Assembly: GCF_910592395.1 (NCBI RefSeq)
Contig: NC_088322.1
Span: forward strand, 13,325,431-13,389,430
Direction of reading: 5' to 3'
Length of the DNA: 64,000 nucleotides
Source of the DNA: Lineus longissimus
Taxonomy: Eukaryota > Nemertea > Pilidiophora > Heteronemertea > Lineidae
Position numbers and translations under genes: made by a program
Shown here: in pieces, positions 34,676-46,244 of the stretch
How the letters are laid out: every line of letters begins with the position of its first letter
Position numbering within the stretch: position 1 is the stretch's first letter
Notes under the pieces: generated by a model
Told to the model about the DNA's origin: nothing
The model's database searches: none
Seen by the model: the letters and a program-made list of their open reading frames with translations, nothing else

Positions 34676-35790
34676 GAGTATCCCGAATTGGCTGTGGGAT
34701 TATCACTGATATCTCCAAGTTCGTTGTGAGACTATCCCTGGTGTCTCCAAGTTGGTTGTGAGACTATCCCTGGTGTCTCCAAGTTGGTTGTGAGACTATC
34801 CCTGGTGTCTCCAAGTTGGTTGTGAGACTATCACTGGTGTCTCCAAGTTGGTTGTGAGACTATCACTGGTGTCTTCAAGTTGGTTGTGAGACTATCCCTG
34901 GTGTCTCCAAGTTGGTTGTGAGACTATCCCTGGTGTCTCCAAGTTGGTTGTGAGACTATCCCTGGTGTCTCCAAGTTGGTTGTGAGACTATCCCTGGTGA
35001 CTTCAAGTTGGTTATGAGATCGTCACTGATGTCTCCAAGTAGGTTGTGAGACTATCCCTGGTGTCTCCAAGTTGGTTGTGAGACTATCCCTGGTGACTTC
35101 AAGTTGGTTATGAGATCGTCACTGATGTCTCCAAGTTGGTTGTGAGACTATCCCTGGTGTCTCCAAGTTGGTTGTGAGACTATCCCTGGTGTCTCCAAGT
35201 TGGTTGTGAGACTATCCCTGGTGTCTCCAAGTTGGTTGTGAGACTATCCCTGGTGTCTCCAAGTTGGTTGTGAGACTATCCCTGGTGTCTCCAAGTTGGT
35301 TGTGAGACTATCCCTGGTGTCTCCAAGTTGGTTGTGAGACTATCCCTGGTGTCTCCAAGTTGGTTGTGAGACTATCCCTGGTGTCTCCAAGTTGGTTGTG
35401 AGACTATCACTGGTGACTTCAAGTCGGTTACGAGATCGTCACTGATGTCTCCAAGTTGGTTGTTTGGTCACTGATGGCTCCAGGTTGGTTGTGAGATTAT
35501 CCCCAATGTACGTGTCATAGTTGGTTGTGCTATTATCCATTGGTGTCTCCAAGTTGGTTGTGAGATACTGTCTTATCGCCAAGTTGGTTGTGTCATTATT
35601 CCAGATGTCTCCGAGTTGTGGTTGTGAAATATCCCTGGTGTCTTCATGTTGGTTGTGACCTTATTTGTGGTGCCCCTGTGTTGGTTGCGAGATGTCTCCA
35701 AGTTGAGACTATCCCTGATGTCGCCATGTTGGTTGTGATAAAATCCTTGGTGTCCCAAATGTGCTAAAGATCTCCAAAGTTGGTTATGAG
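34676..35790. repeat. 32-bp minisatellite, about 30 copies
   Basis: The unit GGTTGTGAGACTATCCCTGG plus TGTCTCCAAGTT (32 bp) repeats almost perfectly from about 34735 to 35470 and decays on both sides. A variant unit (TGACTTCAAGTTGGTTATGA, then GATCGTCACTGATGTCTCCA) recurs at about 34996, 35092 and 35412, so units spread as blocks. Unit length is not a multiple of three and all frames carry stops, so it is non-coding. It begins about 170 bp after the CNPase-like stop. Confidence 0.95.
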
Positions 35791-36735
35791 AATTATCTCT
35801 TATGTCTCCCACGTTAAATGTGCGTTTATCCTTCATGTCCCAAAGCTGGTTGTGATTGTCTCTGGTGTCCACGTTCTTTGTAAGATTATTGTTGTAAATA
35901 TCATCATTATGCGTGTCTTGTTTTTTTGCCAAGGCTCCGCCTTTGAGTACGGAGAGAAGTTTTAAAATAGTGGGCGATTTCGTCTTCATCTGTTCAGAGG
36001 CTCTTCAGGAGAGATGGTCATTGTTCCGAGGTTATCGCGACGACGACATCCAAGCCCTCCTGACTCTCGTAGGGTTGTCCCTGTCTCTAGCAGGGTTTGC
36101 TTTCACCATCTTGGGGGGGGGGGGGACTATACACATGGGGCAGGGGGTCAAATCGGTGATCTTCAGGTGACTAAATTGCTGAGCTAGGGCACTAGCTACA
36201 GGCTGTGGTTGATTCAGCATTGAATTATATTCCTTATACAAATGTGAATAGCTTCATCGCAGGCTATCATATCTAATCGCTTCGGAGAACCCTATCAGGA
36301 AAGATGCTGATTGATTTCTGCGTTGCCTTAGGTGTCGACAGTCGCGATTTGGGATGGCTTGATTTACAAATGAAGTTGAATTCTTTAAAAAACGGGGTAT
36401 ATTTTTCTTTACACAAACATGCACCGGACTGGTTCCCTGAGCAGAACATTAACAGCACGGGTAATGACAATACAACGTTTATGTATAAAGCACCAACTAT
36501 CATACATAATACAAATCAAAATGAAACAGCAGTTACTGTTTAGGTCAAAGTCAATAACAATCGAATACAGTGGTAATGGCAAGACGTAGGGCCCTTAATA
36601 AAACTGGCCTTACGAACGTGAAATAATAGTACGTACAATCTCAAGGAGCAAAATCTTGCACACTGTCCCAAATCAGCGAGTCCTCAAAATACACAGCGAG
36701 TTCAAATCCTGTTCCACCTAATCCTGAGGAAATCA

Positions 36736-36792
36736 GGGGTTAATGTTCGCTTCTCCGGCCCTGCACAGGCCGGAGAAGCAAACATTAACCCC
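36736..36792. repeat. 57-bp hairpin with 25-bp arms
   Basis: GGGGTTAATGTTCGCTTCTC and the following CGGCC pair with GGCCGGAGAAGCAAACATTA plus ACCCC across a 7-base loop, with one mismatch. It lies about 125 bp downstream of the PRRT-like stop, probably in its 3' UTR. Confidence 0.8.
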
Positions 36793-36916
36793 CTAGCTTG
36801 CAGACCAAACGACTACAGAACTGAAAAAATGCATTTGTAGGCGAAGCTAAATGCCGCAGTCTTTGTTTCACCATTTGCACTACCTCAAGCATACCTTAAA
36901 TACAAATTGGTGTAAA

Positions 36917-38266
36917 TCACAAATGTGTGTCACTGCCCATATTCTCTAAAGGAAGAGTTTCATTTTCATCGGTCTTTGGTACGTGGGCATCCGTTGCGAC
37001 CATGTTCTCCGCCGAATTACCCCCAGCCATGTTCGAGTTGTCCAAACACAGAACTGTCTGCGAGGTGCGTTTAGATGGCGTGACGCTTTGCGTCCACTCC
37101 GAAGCCTTCGCCTTCTTCATCAAAGTCTTGCGGCGTCGCATGGGTCCTGTTGCCACGTACAAGACCGTGAAAGCCATACACAACTCTAAAATCCTCAGTA
37201 CGAAATTGTAAGACCACCAAGGCCAAGGGTCGGGCGCTTCTTCAGTGGCTAAACTGTTCGCGCTCATTAAGCCGTAAATATGCGCAAAACCGATTGCAAT
37301 GAAAAAGAGGACCGCGACTGCCGAGATTTGGACAGTCGGATCGACTTTATGAGTTTTCTCTTTCCCGAGTTGCGATATACTGGCGCAAGACCCACGATGT
37401 TCCTTTGGTACTGCTAGGTGCGACGTACTGATGACAACATTTTTCGTTCGTCCGCCAAGCGACCCCCGGGAACCAGACATGGCTTTCAGCAGTCGTCGTT
37501 TCATAATTGTGGCGTGTAATAGTCGGAAGAACACGACCAGGAATAAGACACTGAAAACGAATCCCCAGAGAACGAAGAAGATCTCGCAGAGGAACGCAAG
37601 CATCCAGGCCTCTAGGAAGAAACCCACGACAATATCAGTAGTGAACTGTAAGACGAAGAAGCCCGTGCTTACTCCGACTAAGTACTTCACTGTAAAGATG
37701 CGAGAGTCCATCTTCCGGAACTTCGTCAACCGAAACAGCGCCGTGAAAAGAATATAAAACATCGTCGTTAGGCACGGATATCCGATGTTGATAGCGCTAT
37801 AGGCAACGACAGGTGGCAGCGTCCCTTTCGCGTTATAAGCGTCCACAAACATGTAAAGGGCCCGGACTAACCCGAAGATAAACAGAAGAACATTCAGCGC
37901 CACGAAGTATCCACGGCTTTTCAACTTTGGGATTGTCGCTGTGAGGATAATACTTATAAATGCAAGAATTGCCAAAATGGTGAATGTTGCTCCGATGCCG
38001 TATACGTGCAACTCCCAGGCAGTCCCGAGTTGACCTTTCGCCAAGTCCCAATCGGGGACAGGCTCCACGAAGGGTTCATCCCACTTGTCCGTCGGGATTG
38101 GCTCGGCAGATGATTCGGCTTCGGGTTCAGGAGACGTCCATTCACTTTCTGGATATATCCTCTTCACTGCGATTGTCGTCGTGATTTCGGCTTGCGGATG
38201 TGGAACGGAAGTTGCCCCCTGCTCCGGTACCGGCGTGACTGTCCCGGGTTCTGGTTCGCTGGACAT
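36917..38266 (-). CDS. PRRT3/PRRT4-like proline-rich seven-pass membrane protein
   Basis: A single coding exon of 449 residues. Residues 1-80 are rich in Pro, Glu, Ser and Thr and lack a signal peptide; a Trp-containing junction (GTAWELHVYGIG) then leads into a membrane core. Hydrophobic segments fall at about 89-111, 119-141, 159-179, 193-215, 222-248, 311-332 and 350-372, so seven passes are likely. A basic loop at 250-308 and a polar tail (380-449) are the probable cytoplasmic parts. The WELHVYG entry, FGLVRALYMFVDAY, NIGYPCLTTMF and LRILELCMAF segments resemble the conserved core of vertebrate PRRT3/PRRT4, proteins of unknown function; this is recognition from memory. A splice acceptor (TTATTTCAG) about 50 bases upstream of the ATG indicates a non-coding first exon. 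Confidence 0.82.
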   Translation of the reverse strand: MSSEPEPGTVTPVPEQGATSVPHPQAEITTTIAVKRIYPESEWTSPEPEAESSAEPIPTDKWDEPFVEPVPDWDLAKGQLGTAWELHVYGIGATFTILAILAFISIILTATIPKLKSRGYFVALNVLLFIFGLVRALYMFVDAYNAKGTLPPVVAYSAINIGYPCLTTMFYILFTALFRLTKFRKMDSRIFTVKYLVGVSTGFFVLQFTTDIVVGFFLEAWMLAFLCEIFFVLWGFVFSVLFLVVFFRLLHATIMKRRLLKAMSGSRGSLGGRTKNVVISTSHLAVPKEHRGSCASISQLGKEKTHKVDPTVQISAVAVLFFIAIGFAHIYGLMSANSLATEEAPDPWPWWSYNFVLRILELCMAFTVLYVATGPMRRRKTLMKKAKASEWTQSVTPSKRTSQTVLCLDNSNMAGGNSAENMVATDAHVPKTDENETLPLENMGSDTHL

Positions 38267-41200
38267 GGTGGTGGATGCTGTTTGCCACTAAGGCTTGCTG
38301 AATTCGACAACCTGAAATAATGGAAAGCATTCTTAAGTACAGTATTGAACTTGCGAAGCAGACAACTGAGGTTGTGACAAAACGTGAACCGACCGCGTGA
38401 CGACAGGTACCGTACCCATTTTGCCTGTCGTCATATTTCTCGTAGCCATTCTCATATTTAATCTTTCTGTATTCCACCACCCCCCCCCCCCCCTGCCCTT
38501 CGCCAGGGAAATATTAGTTCGTGCAGAGAGGCAAAAAGAAGAACTTAACCGAGATTCTAACTTGAAGGAGATTTAATATGTTAACTGTAAAGTGCAACTG
38601 CAAATACCATACCGATGTTTGCCCGAGTGAATCAACTGATATAGTGATAAGTTCATGATAATTAGAAGACGTGATCGATTGAAAATTGGGTCGGCTGGTA
38701 TTGTTATCCAACCATTGTAATAGCGTGTACCCCTTAATTGGATAAGCTATGCACTCAGGTTGATATGAACAGCGTAGTACTTGACCTAGAGGACTCCGAC
38801 ATATTGTGTACCCCTTTACCTGCAGCCAATCTAGCATACTTCTTTAAAGGGACAACATGTGCATGACGGATAATGCGGTTTGCTTTTTTTAAACAAAAAA
38901 GGCTTCCCGCCAGCAGAACCGTGACCTCTCCAAACTGGATATCTGAAAATTCCTTAACCTGTCGGCCTACAGACATGCAACCGTATAATTCACAAACCAT
39001 TTCCCAAACTGCCACGCAACACGGCGAAAATCATTGCTAGAGATCAGCATTAAGTGTATATTACTAGTGGCGGCGCATGGTGGCCAGCAGGGGAATCACC
39101 CTCTTTGCGAGGTAAATCCTACGCCCTAATTGTCCCTTTGTTCTACATGCTTAGGATTAAGGAGGGTCAGACCACAGCTGGACACCACACTTTTTTTAGA
39201 AAAGACACTGCTAGAAACTCGTTAAACTGGCGACGGGGGACACGACTTGGACAAGGGGTGCGGGTGTGAAGGCAAAACTCCCCCAAATCATGCAGCGACA
39301 ACTCACAAGACAGGGATCCAAGGCCATACCCTTGCTGGCTGGTCACATGGAGACAAATCATGTTTCACGCCCTTTGACAAAACAGACGACGGGTTTATTC
39401 GACCTACCTCTCGGAAACGACGCCGCAGCGCTTCCTAGCTTTATTCTCGTCCTAACTGGTGGCTGATCTCTGTGTTTCAAGTCTCATTTAATTCTGGTGA
39501 CTCCCCATGAAATTTAACTTTATATATCAAACAAACAAAATCGTTGACATCACATAAGATTAAACTCAGCGAAAACTTAACACATCCTCTCTGAGAAATG
39601 AACCTCGATCCCCGCATTCCATGTCCTATTCAATGCTCATGAGATATACAAGCAATTAAAGTTCTCTCGAGTGGGATTAAGAGAAGCAGACGTCATGAAC
39701 CTCGACAGGCCTTATGAAAAAATCAAGCAACTCATGAGTACAAAACATTTAGCTGTGTACATTATCGACTTCTAGGCACGGGGTCTTGTCAATAGTTCCT
39801 TGAATTTGAAGTGTTGTCATCCGGAAGGTGATATTTACGTTCCTGATAAAGAAGTACGGGAGTTGTTGTCATTCCAAGATCAGAGCGTAATAACAATTAA
39901 AGGCCAACGCCGCTCGGTGAAAATTTGAAAATTTGTAATTGAGTTTAAAAATTCCAAATCGTGTAACGTTAAATACGTACACAGAATATAAATTTCAACA
40001 ATGCCGTTTTGTAAACAGATAGACAAATGCTTAAATGTCCAAATTTCAACAAAATCGTATGCATGATAACTGCACTTGTACTCCGGCATTTTGTATTTCT
40101 TTGATTAACAGTAATTACGAACGGCGTACCACTTTAATGAAGTACCGAACATGCACATTGTGCCATCTGTCTCATGTCTTCGAAAATGTTTGGTCACGGA
40201 CCTTCTCCACAGGACGCGGTCTTTGTCTCCATCTTAGACGACATGCAGAGACTTATCACGGAAACATCAGGCCAGGTGAAATAAACACGTGTTTCTCGAG
40301 GCGCTCACCACGATTTTGGCCTCCGCCCAGAGAAATTCGGATATGATGATATTCCTCTTATGACCTCATTGTCCGACCAATGCATCCATACGACCACAGA
40401 CTGTTGAAACCACAGACATTCTACAGTACTGACAATTTGGCTATACATGAGCCTACTATTTTTTGTCATGTAAAAACGCCGATTTTGGTATTATGAGCAG
40501 ACAAAGGTGTAGTGATTTATAAAACAATATGTCTCTATTCAGGCCAAGTCATTAACCAATATGCAGGCTTTATAACCCCATGTGATAAACTGCTTAATAA
40601 ATCTTGAGGCGCCTCTCCAGCTGAGTGTCCATGAAAGGGATCACAAAATTTACTCCACAAATACCCAGCACAATAAAGATTCTTCTCATTGGGTGTAGGT
40701 AGCAGTGTAGGCCTACAGGCCTATGAAAGATCGGACAAAAAGAACAATGTTCAGTCTATGCATTTATTTAATTTTTCACGAAGTTTAAAAATCAGACATC
40801 AGAGGGCGGATTGGATGCCAAGCAGCTACTTTATGTGTCATTGCTTTTTGTTTGATGCCCAATTTCTGTAAAAAAGGGGACAAGAACGAATGTCGCGTGT
40901 AGACTCTGCCCCGTAACTGGGAAGAGGAGTAACCCACTCGCAACCTTCAGAACCAAAATACGTACACAACGAAACGTATTTTCCAGAGTTGGGACGTCGA
41001 CTTATCTGTTGAATTAAATCAGCAAGTGTACAATAATGATCGAATTGTGTCAGTAACGAATGAAAGAGGCAACTTTTATTAACAGTTAGCAGGTTTCTTT
41101 GTCCCGCTGACTTTAACTTACAGAAATTACAAGGTGGATAACGAAAATGAAATTGCCCCGTGTGGCCACCTCGCGGGGACGTATGGTATCAAGCTATCAT

Positions 41201-41964
41201 CGCATAACATCCGATTCGTTGCTTTCCCTCACTTAATACCATATCTGTTCTGACTCGCACTAAAGTTTATTTCCCTGGGCCATCAGAATTCAATGTACAT
41301 GTATAAATAGTGTTTTTCATATCGTTCTGGCCAAAGGTACTTTGGAGAACTCAGGAATGTGACAAGATCACTTTGACCAAAAGATAGCCTGGTGGTGTTT
41401 CACAATACTAGGGTAGGTCTAGCCAGTCCTCTTTCACGGTGTCAGCTAAAAAGCCGGTCAACTATGACACCGGCTGCCCGGTTGCTGCATTACTATTCGT
41501 GATCACACTATGACAGTTTAGTGACATGAGGTCAGCGAAGTACCCCGAAGAAGAAACTTTGGCCAGATCTATCTGAAAATCACTTTAACCTTCTTTTTGA
41601 TGTAGCCCAGGGATGTAACCTGTGGCTGGACCTTCTTGTGAAGAAGCTGCGAAATATTTTCAGGAAAGAATCAAATCCTTGAAGATGAAAAGGTAACATC
41701 ATCGTAAAACAAATCTCACTATATTCATGCAGATGTTTATCAAAAGCATGTTTTTAAGAGTTTTTTCTAACCCATTCATGTATAGCATACACTCTTAGAA
41801 ATAGAAATAAAGGTTTTTGAGCTCTACAAAAACATTTAGAGGCTTTTTTCACACACAAATTGGCCAATTTACAGAAGAATGGTGCGTCATTGCGCGGTCT
41901 GTTCACCAGAAGGTCCAGAAATTTTTGCAGCCATCTTCATGACATAAGGTCATAAAGTTTGCAA
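38267..41964. other. Intergenic region, 3.7 kb, no gene seen
   Basis: This holds the 5' flank of the PRRT-like gene, a C homopolymer near 38482-38493, and otherwise unique AT-rich sequence. Open frames at 39054-39466 and 40035-40346 have no domain, splice or codon support. 'TAGGCCTAC' words occur near 40704. Confidence 0.5.
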
Positions 41965-43211
41965 TCAATGTCCCGGGGGCAGAAGCACATCTTCCTGAGG
42001 GTAACAGTCCTTGACCCTGCTAGGGTCGAATCCGGCTTGTCCCTCGCACATCTCTTTATACTTTGGGCAGCATATGGGAAAGACACCCTGCTTATTGGTC
42101 TGAAGGGCCATGTAACATTTACCGGGCGCGCCGGATTGTGAATCGACACAGCCGCTGTCATGTTGATACGTTTCAGGGCAACTGAAAAAGAAGATGCAGG
42201 CCGATCATCTTAAGAGCATTATCACAGTGTTTAATACACGCACACACAGAATTATGGTTTTTGAGATGCTGAAGAACCTTTGGGGTTTTCAGCCTATACA
42301 CATTCGAGAGAAATATCAACAGGGTACCGGTCTCAGGGTCCCAGCTTCTTTCAGTTGAAGGACGGGTGCGTGCGCAATGCAATCTCATATTTTCGTGACG
42401 TCATAAGATATTCATCTGGAATCAAGTCTAACTTACGTTAAGGTAATGTCATGTTTGCCATCTTTTGTGCACAACTTCACCGCACATGGGTCCGCCATCC
42501 TCAATTCGTACTTCCGAGAGTAATAACTGTAAGTCATTTTGCTGATGTCACAATCTGCAAAAAGTAAGTTTGGCCATTCAGACTCCTGCGCAACCGCGTT
42601 ACTATGTCGTTCCATGCCTGCCAACACAAGCCGCCATTTTGGATCCGTTACTCCACGATTCGTGGAGGACATCACAGGTACGTGAAGATACCAGAATCGT
42701 AGCGATTGATATGCACAGAATTAATAAATACACACAACCTAAAAAATCTTCACAGACATATACGTTTTTGTATATACACCTCTTCTGAAGTTCTATTGAG
42801 TTCTATGTCCAGGTTTTATGCGTATGCGTGTTTTTGGAAAGAAGCCTGACAGTGCACGGAAATGGAGCACATGTGTAGGGGGGTTGGGGGGGGGGGGTTG
42901 GGTTGGTCTAAGTTGGAAGTTAAAACCCAGTTGCATAAGTTTCAAAGCCTCGAACGGTCGGGTTGGGAGTAGCTATGTAAATTTCACTAGGGACCAATAT
43001 AGCGTCAGGGACTAACATCGGTCGCTCACACACGAAGTCACGCCTGGTGGTGAGGAAGCACATTATCCCAATGACCAGCTAATTCCCACGTCCAAGTGTT
43101 CCCTTTATGAGCGCACTCACCTCGTGCTGCTGGGGCGACGGCGTCAATCTGTGGCCGCTCCTCACCCAACACGTACACAATCAGAGCAACCAGGACAACG
43201 GGCCTAAACAT
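41965..43211 (-). CDS. Small secreted cysteine-rich protein, single-domain VWC-like
   Basis: Three exons on the minus strand: 43211-43121, 42554-42437, 42181-41965, coding 141 residues. Exon 1 encodes a signal peptide (MFRPVVLVALIVYVLG) and a short linker. The mature part has ten cysteines with spacing (DPC-x3-C ... TCP ... GCV ... KCY ... ICCP ... MC ... DCY) that resembles single von Willebrand factor type C proteins, the arthropod Vago group and its relatives, including a CCP near the end; assignment is by pattern only. Such proteins are extracellular, and some arthropod members respond to infection or nutrition. Phase is kept at both junctions (1 and 2). CTCTTTTCAG immediately before the ATG suggests a non-coding first exon. 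A short Pro-Pro-Gly-His tail ends the protein. Confidence 0.75.
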
Positions 43212-43335
43212 GTTGAACTGAAAAGAGAAGTTACTTGTATATATTGTGTTGAGTAGGCTCATTATGATGAACAAAAGAGACCTATTATAAATTTTCAGAA
43301 TATGAACGTAAACACCATGTACAACCTTTCGTTAA

Positions 43336-43670
43336 AGGGAACTGGAACCGCCGAGCGATTTATTCAACTTTTCGACTTTCACCGCCCGAGAAAGTCAAAC
43401 TTCCAACTTCCTATTCGAGTTCAGATTTGTAGCTCCGCCCCCAGTGCCCGAGCATGCGCAGTTCAATTTGTTATTATTGAGAATCATGTGAGAATCACGT
43501 GAGTCATGCGATCTTTCATTCATGAGTTTTCGTAGTAAATTCCATAGTAGTGACGTCACTCAATGATTGACAGCTAGGCGCCATGTTTCATTCATGCCTC
43601 GTTCTGATCACTCGATACGCGGGAAATGAAAACGAGGTCATACGAACTGGCTTGGCGGTTTCAGTTCCCT
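43336..43670. mobile_element. TTAA-flanked MITE (piggyBac/Kolobok-like target)
   Basis: Flanked by TTAA at 43332-43335 and 43671-43674. Ends AGGGAACTGGAACCGCCGAGC and GCTTGGCGGTTTCAGTTCCCT form an inverted repeat of about 21 bp. Length is 335 bp with no open frame of substance. The interior carries AGCTCCGCCCC, TGACGTCA, CACGTGA and GCGCCATG words, resembling promoter motifs. Confidence 0.8.
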
Positions 43671-44257
43671 TTAATAGTTGAGCCTTCTCAGAGTGATGCT
43701 GCTCTGAGATTAGTCGAATGCATGTACATCTCCGGTGTTGAAGCAATGCTAAATGTTGGGATGTACATGTATATGTATTTATTTTTTTAAATTTCTTCTT
43801 GTTCGTTATGAATATTATTCATATCATTCATATTATTAATATTCGCATTGGTAGGGAAGCGATTTAACTGAACAGGTGATGTCAGACGATTCAATGCCTT
43901 TATCTACAGAATGAACTTGCTCTGTGTGTTTATTCCTCGTGTTGCTGAAGAAGGCATCTGGAATACTAAGCCTGATCGTCCCGCAGATGGCAGCACGAAG
44001 AGATGAGACGCCCCGAATGCATATGGTGGCGTTTCATTTGCCTGGCCGACACATCAATTATTTCCACGTGACGCCTGACAATGCACAGTGATTGGCCGAT
44101 TCGAAATATTTATAGGGCTTGCACCTAGTGAACGTCTGGTCATTGCTAACAGGCGGTATACATTTACAATAAGGAGTGCAGGTGCAGGCAACGAAGAACA
44201 TGGATAACGTGCGAGGTATACTAACTGAGACCATTTGAAAAGCTTAGCTCTGATTAA

Positions 44258-44433
44258 GGCCGGTGTAGAAGTTTAAAATGTCCTAGGATAAAATGTCCGG
44301 GAACAAAGGATTCTATTATGCGCTGAGCTATTGACGGTCATTGCCTCTATAGAACCATATGCCATAATCTGTCAGAATACAATAGGCCCGGACACTTTCT
44401 CTAGGGGGGACACTTTTTACTTTTACACCGGCC
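44258..44433. mobile_element. Inverted-repeat MITE, 176 bp
   Basis: The left end GGCCGGTGTAGAAGTTTAAA mirrors the right end TTTTTACTTTTACACCGGCC. The inner parts of the arms (AATGTCC..CCGGG and CCCGGACACTTT) extend the match to about 45 bp with mismatches. No clear target duplication. Confidence 0.7.
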
Positions 44434-45179
44434 TGTCTACGCATGACACTTTATGAAAAAAAGTTTCGATTCTAGGTTGTATCCCACTGTACACTTTATA
44501 CAGTTATCAAAGTGTTTTCGCCATATCAAAAGAAGGTATCATTTTTCAACACCTAGTATACGTTTTTTGAAAGGTTATTAGTATGTGTTCGCTCCTGCTT
44601 TTTTAAACACCAATTACATTTTATAAAAAGACTCACCTCTCGCTAGCACTTCTTCAAGTAACGGAATCTCACCTCCTACTACGAGCGAGTAATCTCTCCA
44701 CGGCCTTTAATATTGACATATTAACCGCATATTTAGCTGACATGTCGTCAATCATAATTTGTGGATTAAACAATCGAATCAAATAAAACAGTTCGATTTT
44801 ACGCGAGTTTACAGACTGTTCAAATACGATATTTTTCAAAACCTATGTACTATCTTATTGGCCAAAGACCAACCATCTGCGAATTAATGTGAATTAATAC
44901 GACACTCCTCAGTTAGAGCAGTCATTAACGTAAATTGATTTTTGAAAATTAGTCACGCGTCAAGTCAAATGATTTTTTTTAAAACTGCTTCTCTTAAACT
45001 TGTTTTTTCTTGTACACAGCCTGGTAGAGCTCTTCAGTGTAGAAATAGGACAAGATTTTACCGTAAATTCCTACACAGAACAATGATTCGTCGAAATTAT
45101 ACCGTGAAATCCAAATTAATCAAAAGAATTAAATTAAGGGCTGTATTGAATTTTAAAAAGCCTAAATAACTCGAAAGAG

Positions 45180-45252
45180 GTTAGCAGCGGGCCTCGAACC
45201 TTCGACCTTCCGTTCACGGGGCGGACACCGTAACCACTAGGCCATCGGGATC
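45180..45252 (-). mobile_element. tRNA-like sequence, probably SINE head or tRNA pseudogene
   Basis: The minus strand reads TGGCCTAGTGGTTACGGTG (A box) and, at normal tRNA distance, GGTTCGAGGCC (B box). The acceptor arms do not pair and the base before the would-be anticodon is not T, so a working tRNA is unlikely. Confidence 0.55.
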
Positions 45253-45907
45253 AGTATAACTATCCTCATTATTATCAAAGTTTTCTTTTTTCCCTGTTTT
45301 TCTGTTTCTTGGGAATGCTCATAAGCCACCTGTTAGCCACGGTGACATCAATAGTCTGTGTGAGCGGTTTTGTGCCATGTCACAGGGCACAGGTGATCAT
45401 ATGTGGGACCGTATGGGAAAAATCCCTTTCCGTTTGTCTTGCTGATTCCATCTGTCACTAAATCCAGATGTCATGATAGAATACCGGGATTGTCGAAATA
45501 TCGTCGAAGTATTGGGTGATCCCTGTGAGGGCTAACCGCGGCCATTAACTGTGGCGGGTATCCCGAGCTTTGTATTCGACCTAAAAGGGCAGCTTTTTGA
45601 ACGGTTGATGAATGATGTCAGAAAGGACGTGGTTGCCGAATGAGGGGAATGGAAAAGGCTACAGACCACTCTGCTGGGAAAAGCCAACGGTGTATATCAG
45701 GAGCTGGCAGCCACAAAAGCTTGACCATAGGCTTACCTTCTGAACATTCCCTTAAAATGAGGCAATTAATGTTCTCACATGTTTTCTTTTAAATAATTGT
45801 AAAGGCTTACCCTAAACTTACTACATGTACCTTGTTCCAGTTAATCAACAAATATCTGCTCAACCACTGTCAGCTAGCTTCTCTTTTTTCATTTTTCATG
45901 TCAAAGG

Positions 45908-46200
45908 CCGGCCATTATCGTGTATGAGGGACTAAAAAAGCTTGACCTTCCCGGCAGGCAGTTTTCTGTATAAGAGAAGCTACTAAATCCATAAGACCAT
46001 GCTGAGTTCCTGCCTTTTGGGGATATTTTTTTCAAGTTGTTGGGCAAAACTGCCAACATCTTTTACATTCTTTTCAAGTTGTCGGGCAAAACTGCCAACA
46101 TGCATGTTTTACATGGAACGAAAGAAGAAGCTTACATGTCTTAAGGGTGGGGAAAATGCTAACCTGTCCGACATGACGGTGTCTGCGACAGAAGAGTCCG
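45908..46200 (+). pseudogene. Two decayed copies of the following ubiquitin-like exon
   Basis: At 45908-45978 the plus strand reads as IIVYEGLKKLDLPGRQFSV and then a stop, clearly related to the intact IVYEGRRKELDLPGKTFSA at about 46265. At about 46105-46200 a second, more diverged stretch (YMERKKKL ... MTVSATEE) matches the same region with an interruption. A further short direct duplication (CAAGTTGTNGGGCAAAACTG) sits at 46034 and 46075. Confidence 0.5.
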
Positions 46201-46244
46201 GTTGGTCCAGATTTTTACATTTTGCGTTTCATTTCTTCTTTAAG

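Larger units (their letters stand above)
34504..36916. other. Convergent intergenic region between the CNPase-like and PRRT-like genes
   Basis: Dominated by a 32-bp minisatellite (about 34676-35790). Then comes a G homopolymer near 36111-36124, a perfect-arm hairpin at 36736-36792 and no supported coding sequence. Parts are probably 3' UTR of the two flanking genes. Confidence 0.5.
43212..46244. other. Intergenic region rich in mobile elements, 3 kb
   Basis: This holds a TTAA-flanked MITE (43336-43670), a 176-bp inverted-repeat element (44258-44433), a tRNA-like remnant (45180-45252) and decayed copies of the exon that follows (45908-46200). No other coding sequence is supported. Confidence 0.55.

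Noticed and set aside
34676-35790. CRISPR-like array of 32-bp repeats
   Set aside because: The units are contiguous without unique spacers and the genome is eukaryotic, so it is a minisatellite.
35573-35989. 138-codon minus-strand open frame with Asn/His-rich repeats
   Set aside because: It is the decayed edge of the minisatellite read backwards; the unit length is not a multiple of three.
40035-40346. Plus-strand frame with CxxC and HxxxxH-like residues suggesting a zinc finger
   Set aside because: Spacing does not match C2H2 or other common fingers and there is no exon context.
45180-45252. Functional tRNA gene
   Set aside because: A and B boxes are present, but the acceptor stem does not pair and position 33 is not T; treated as a tRNA-derived remnant.
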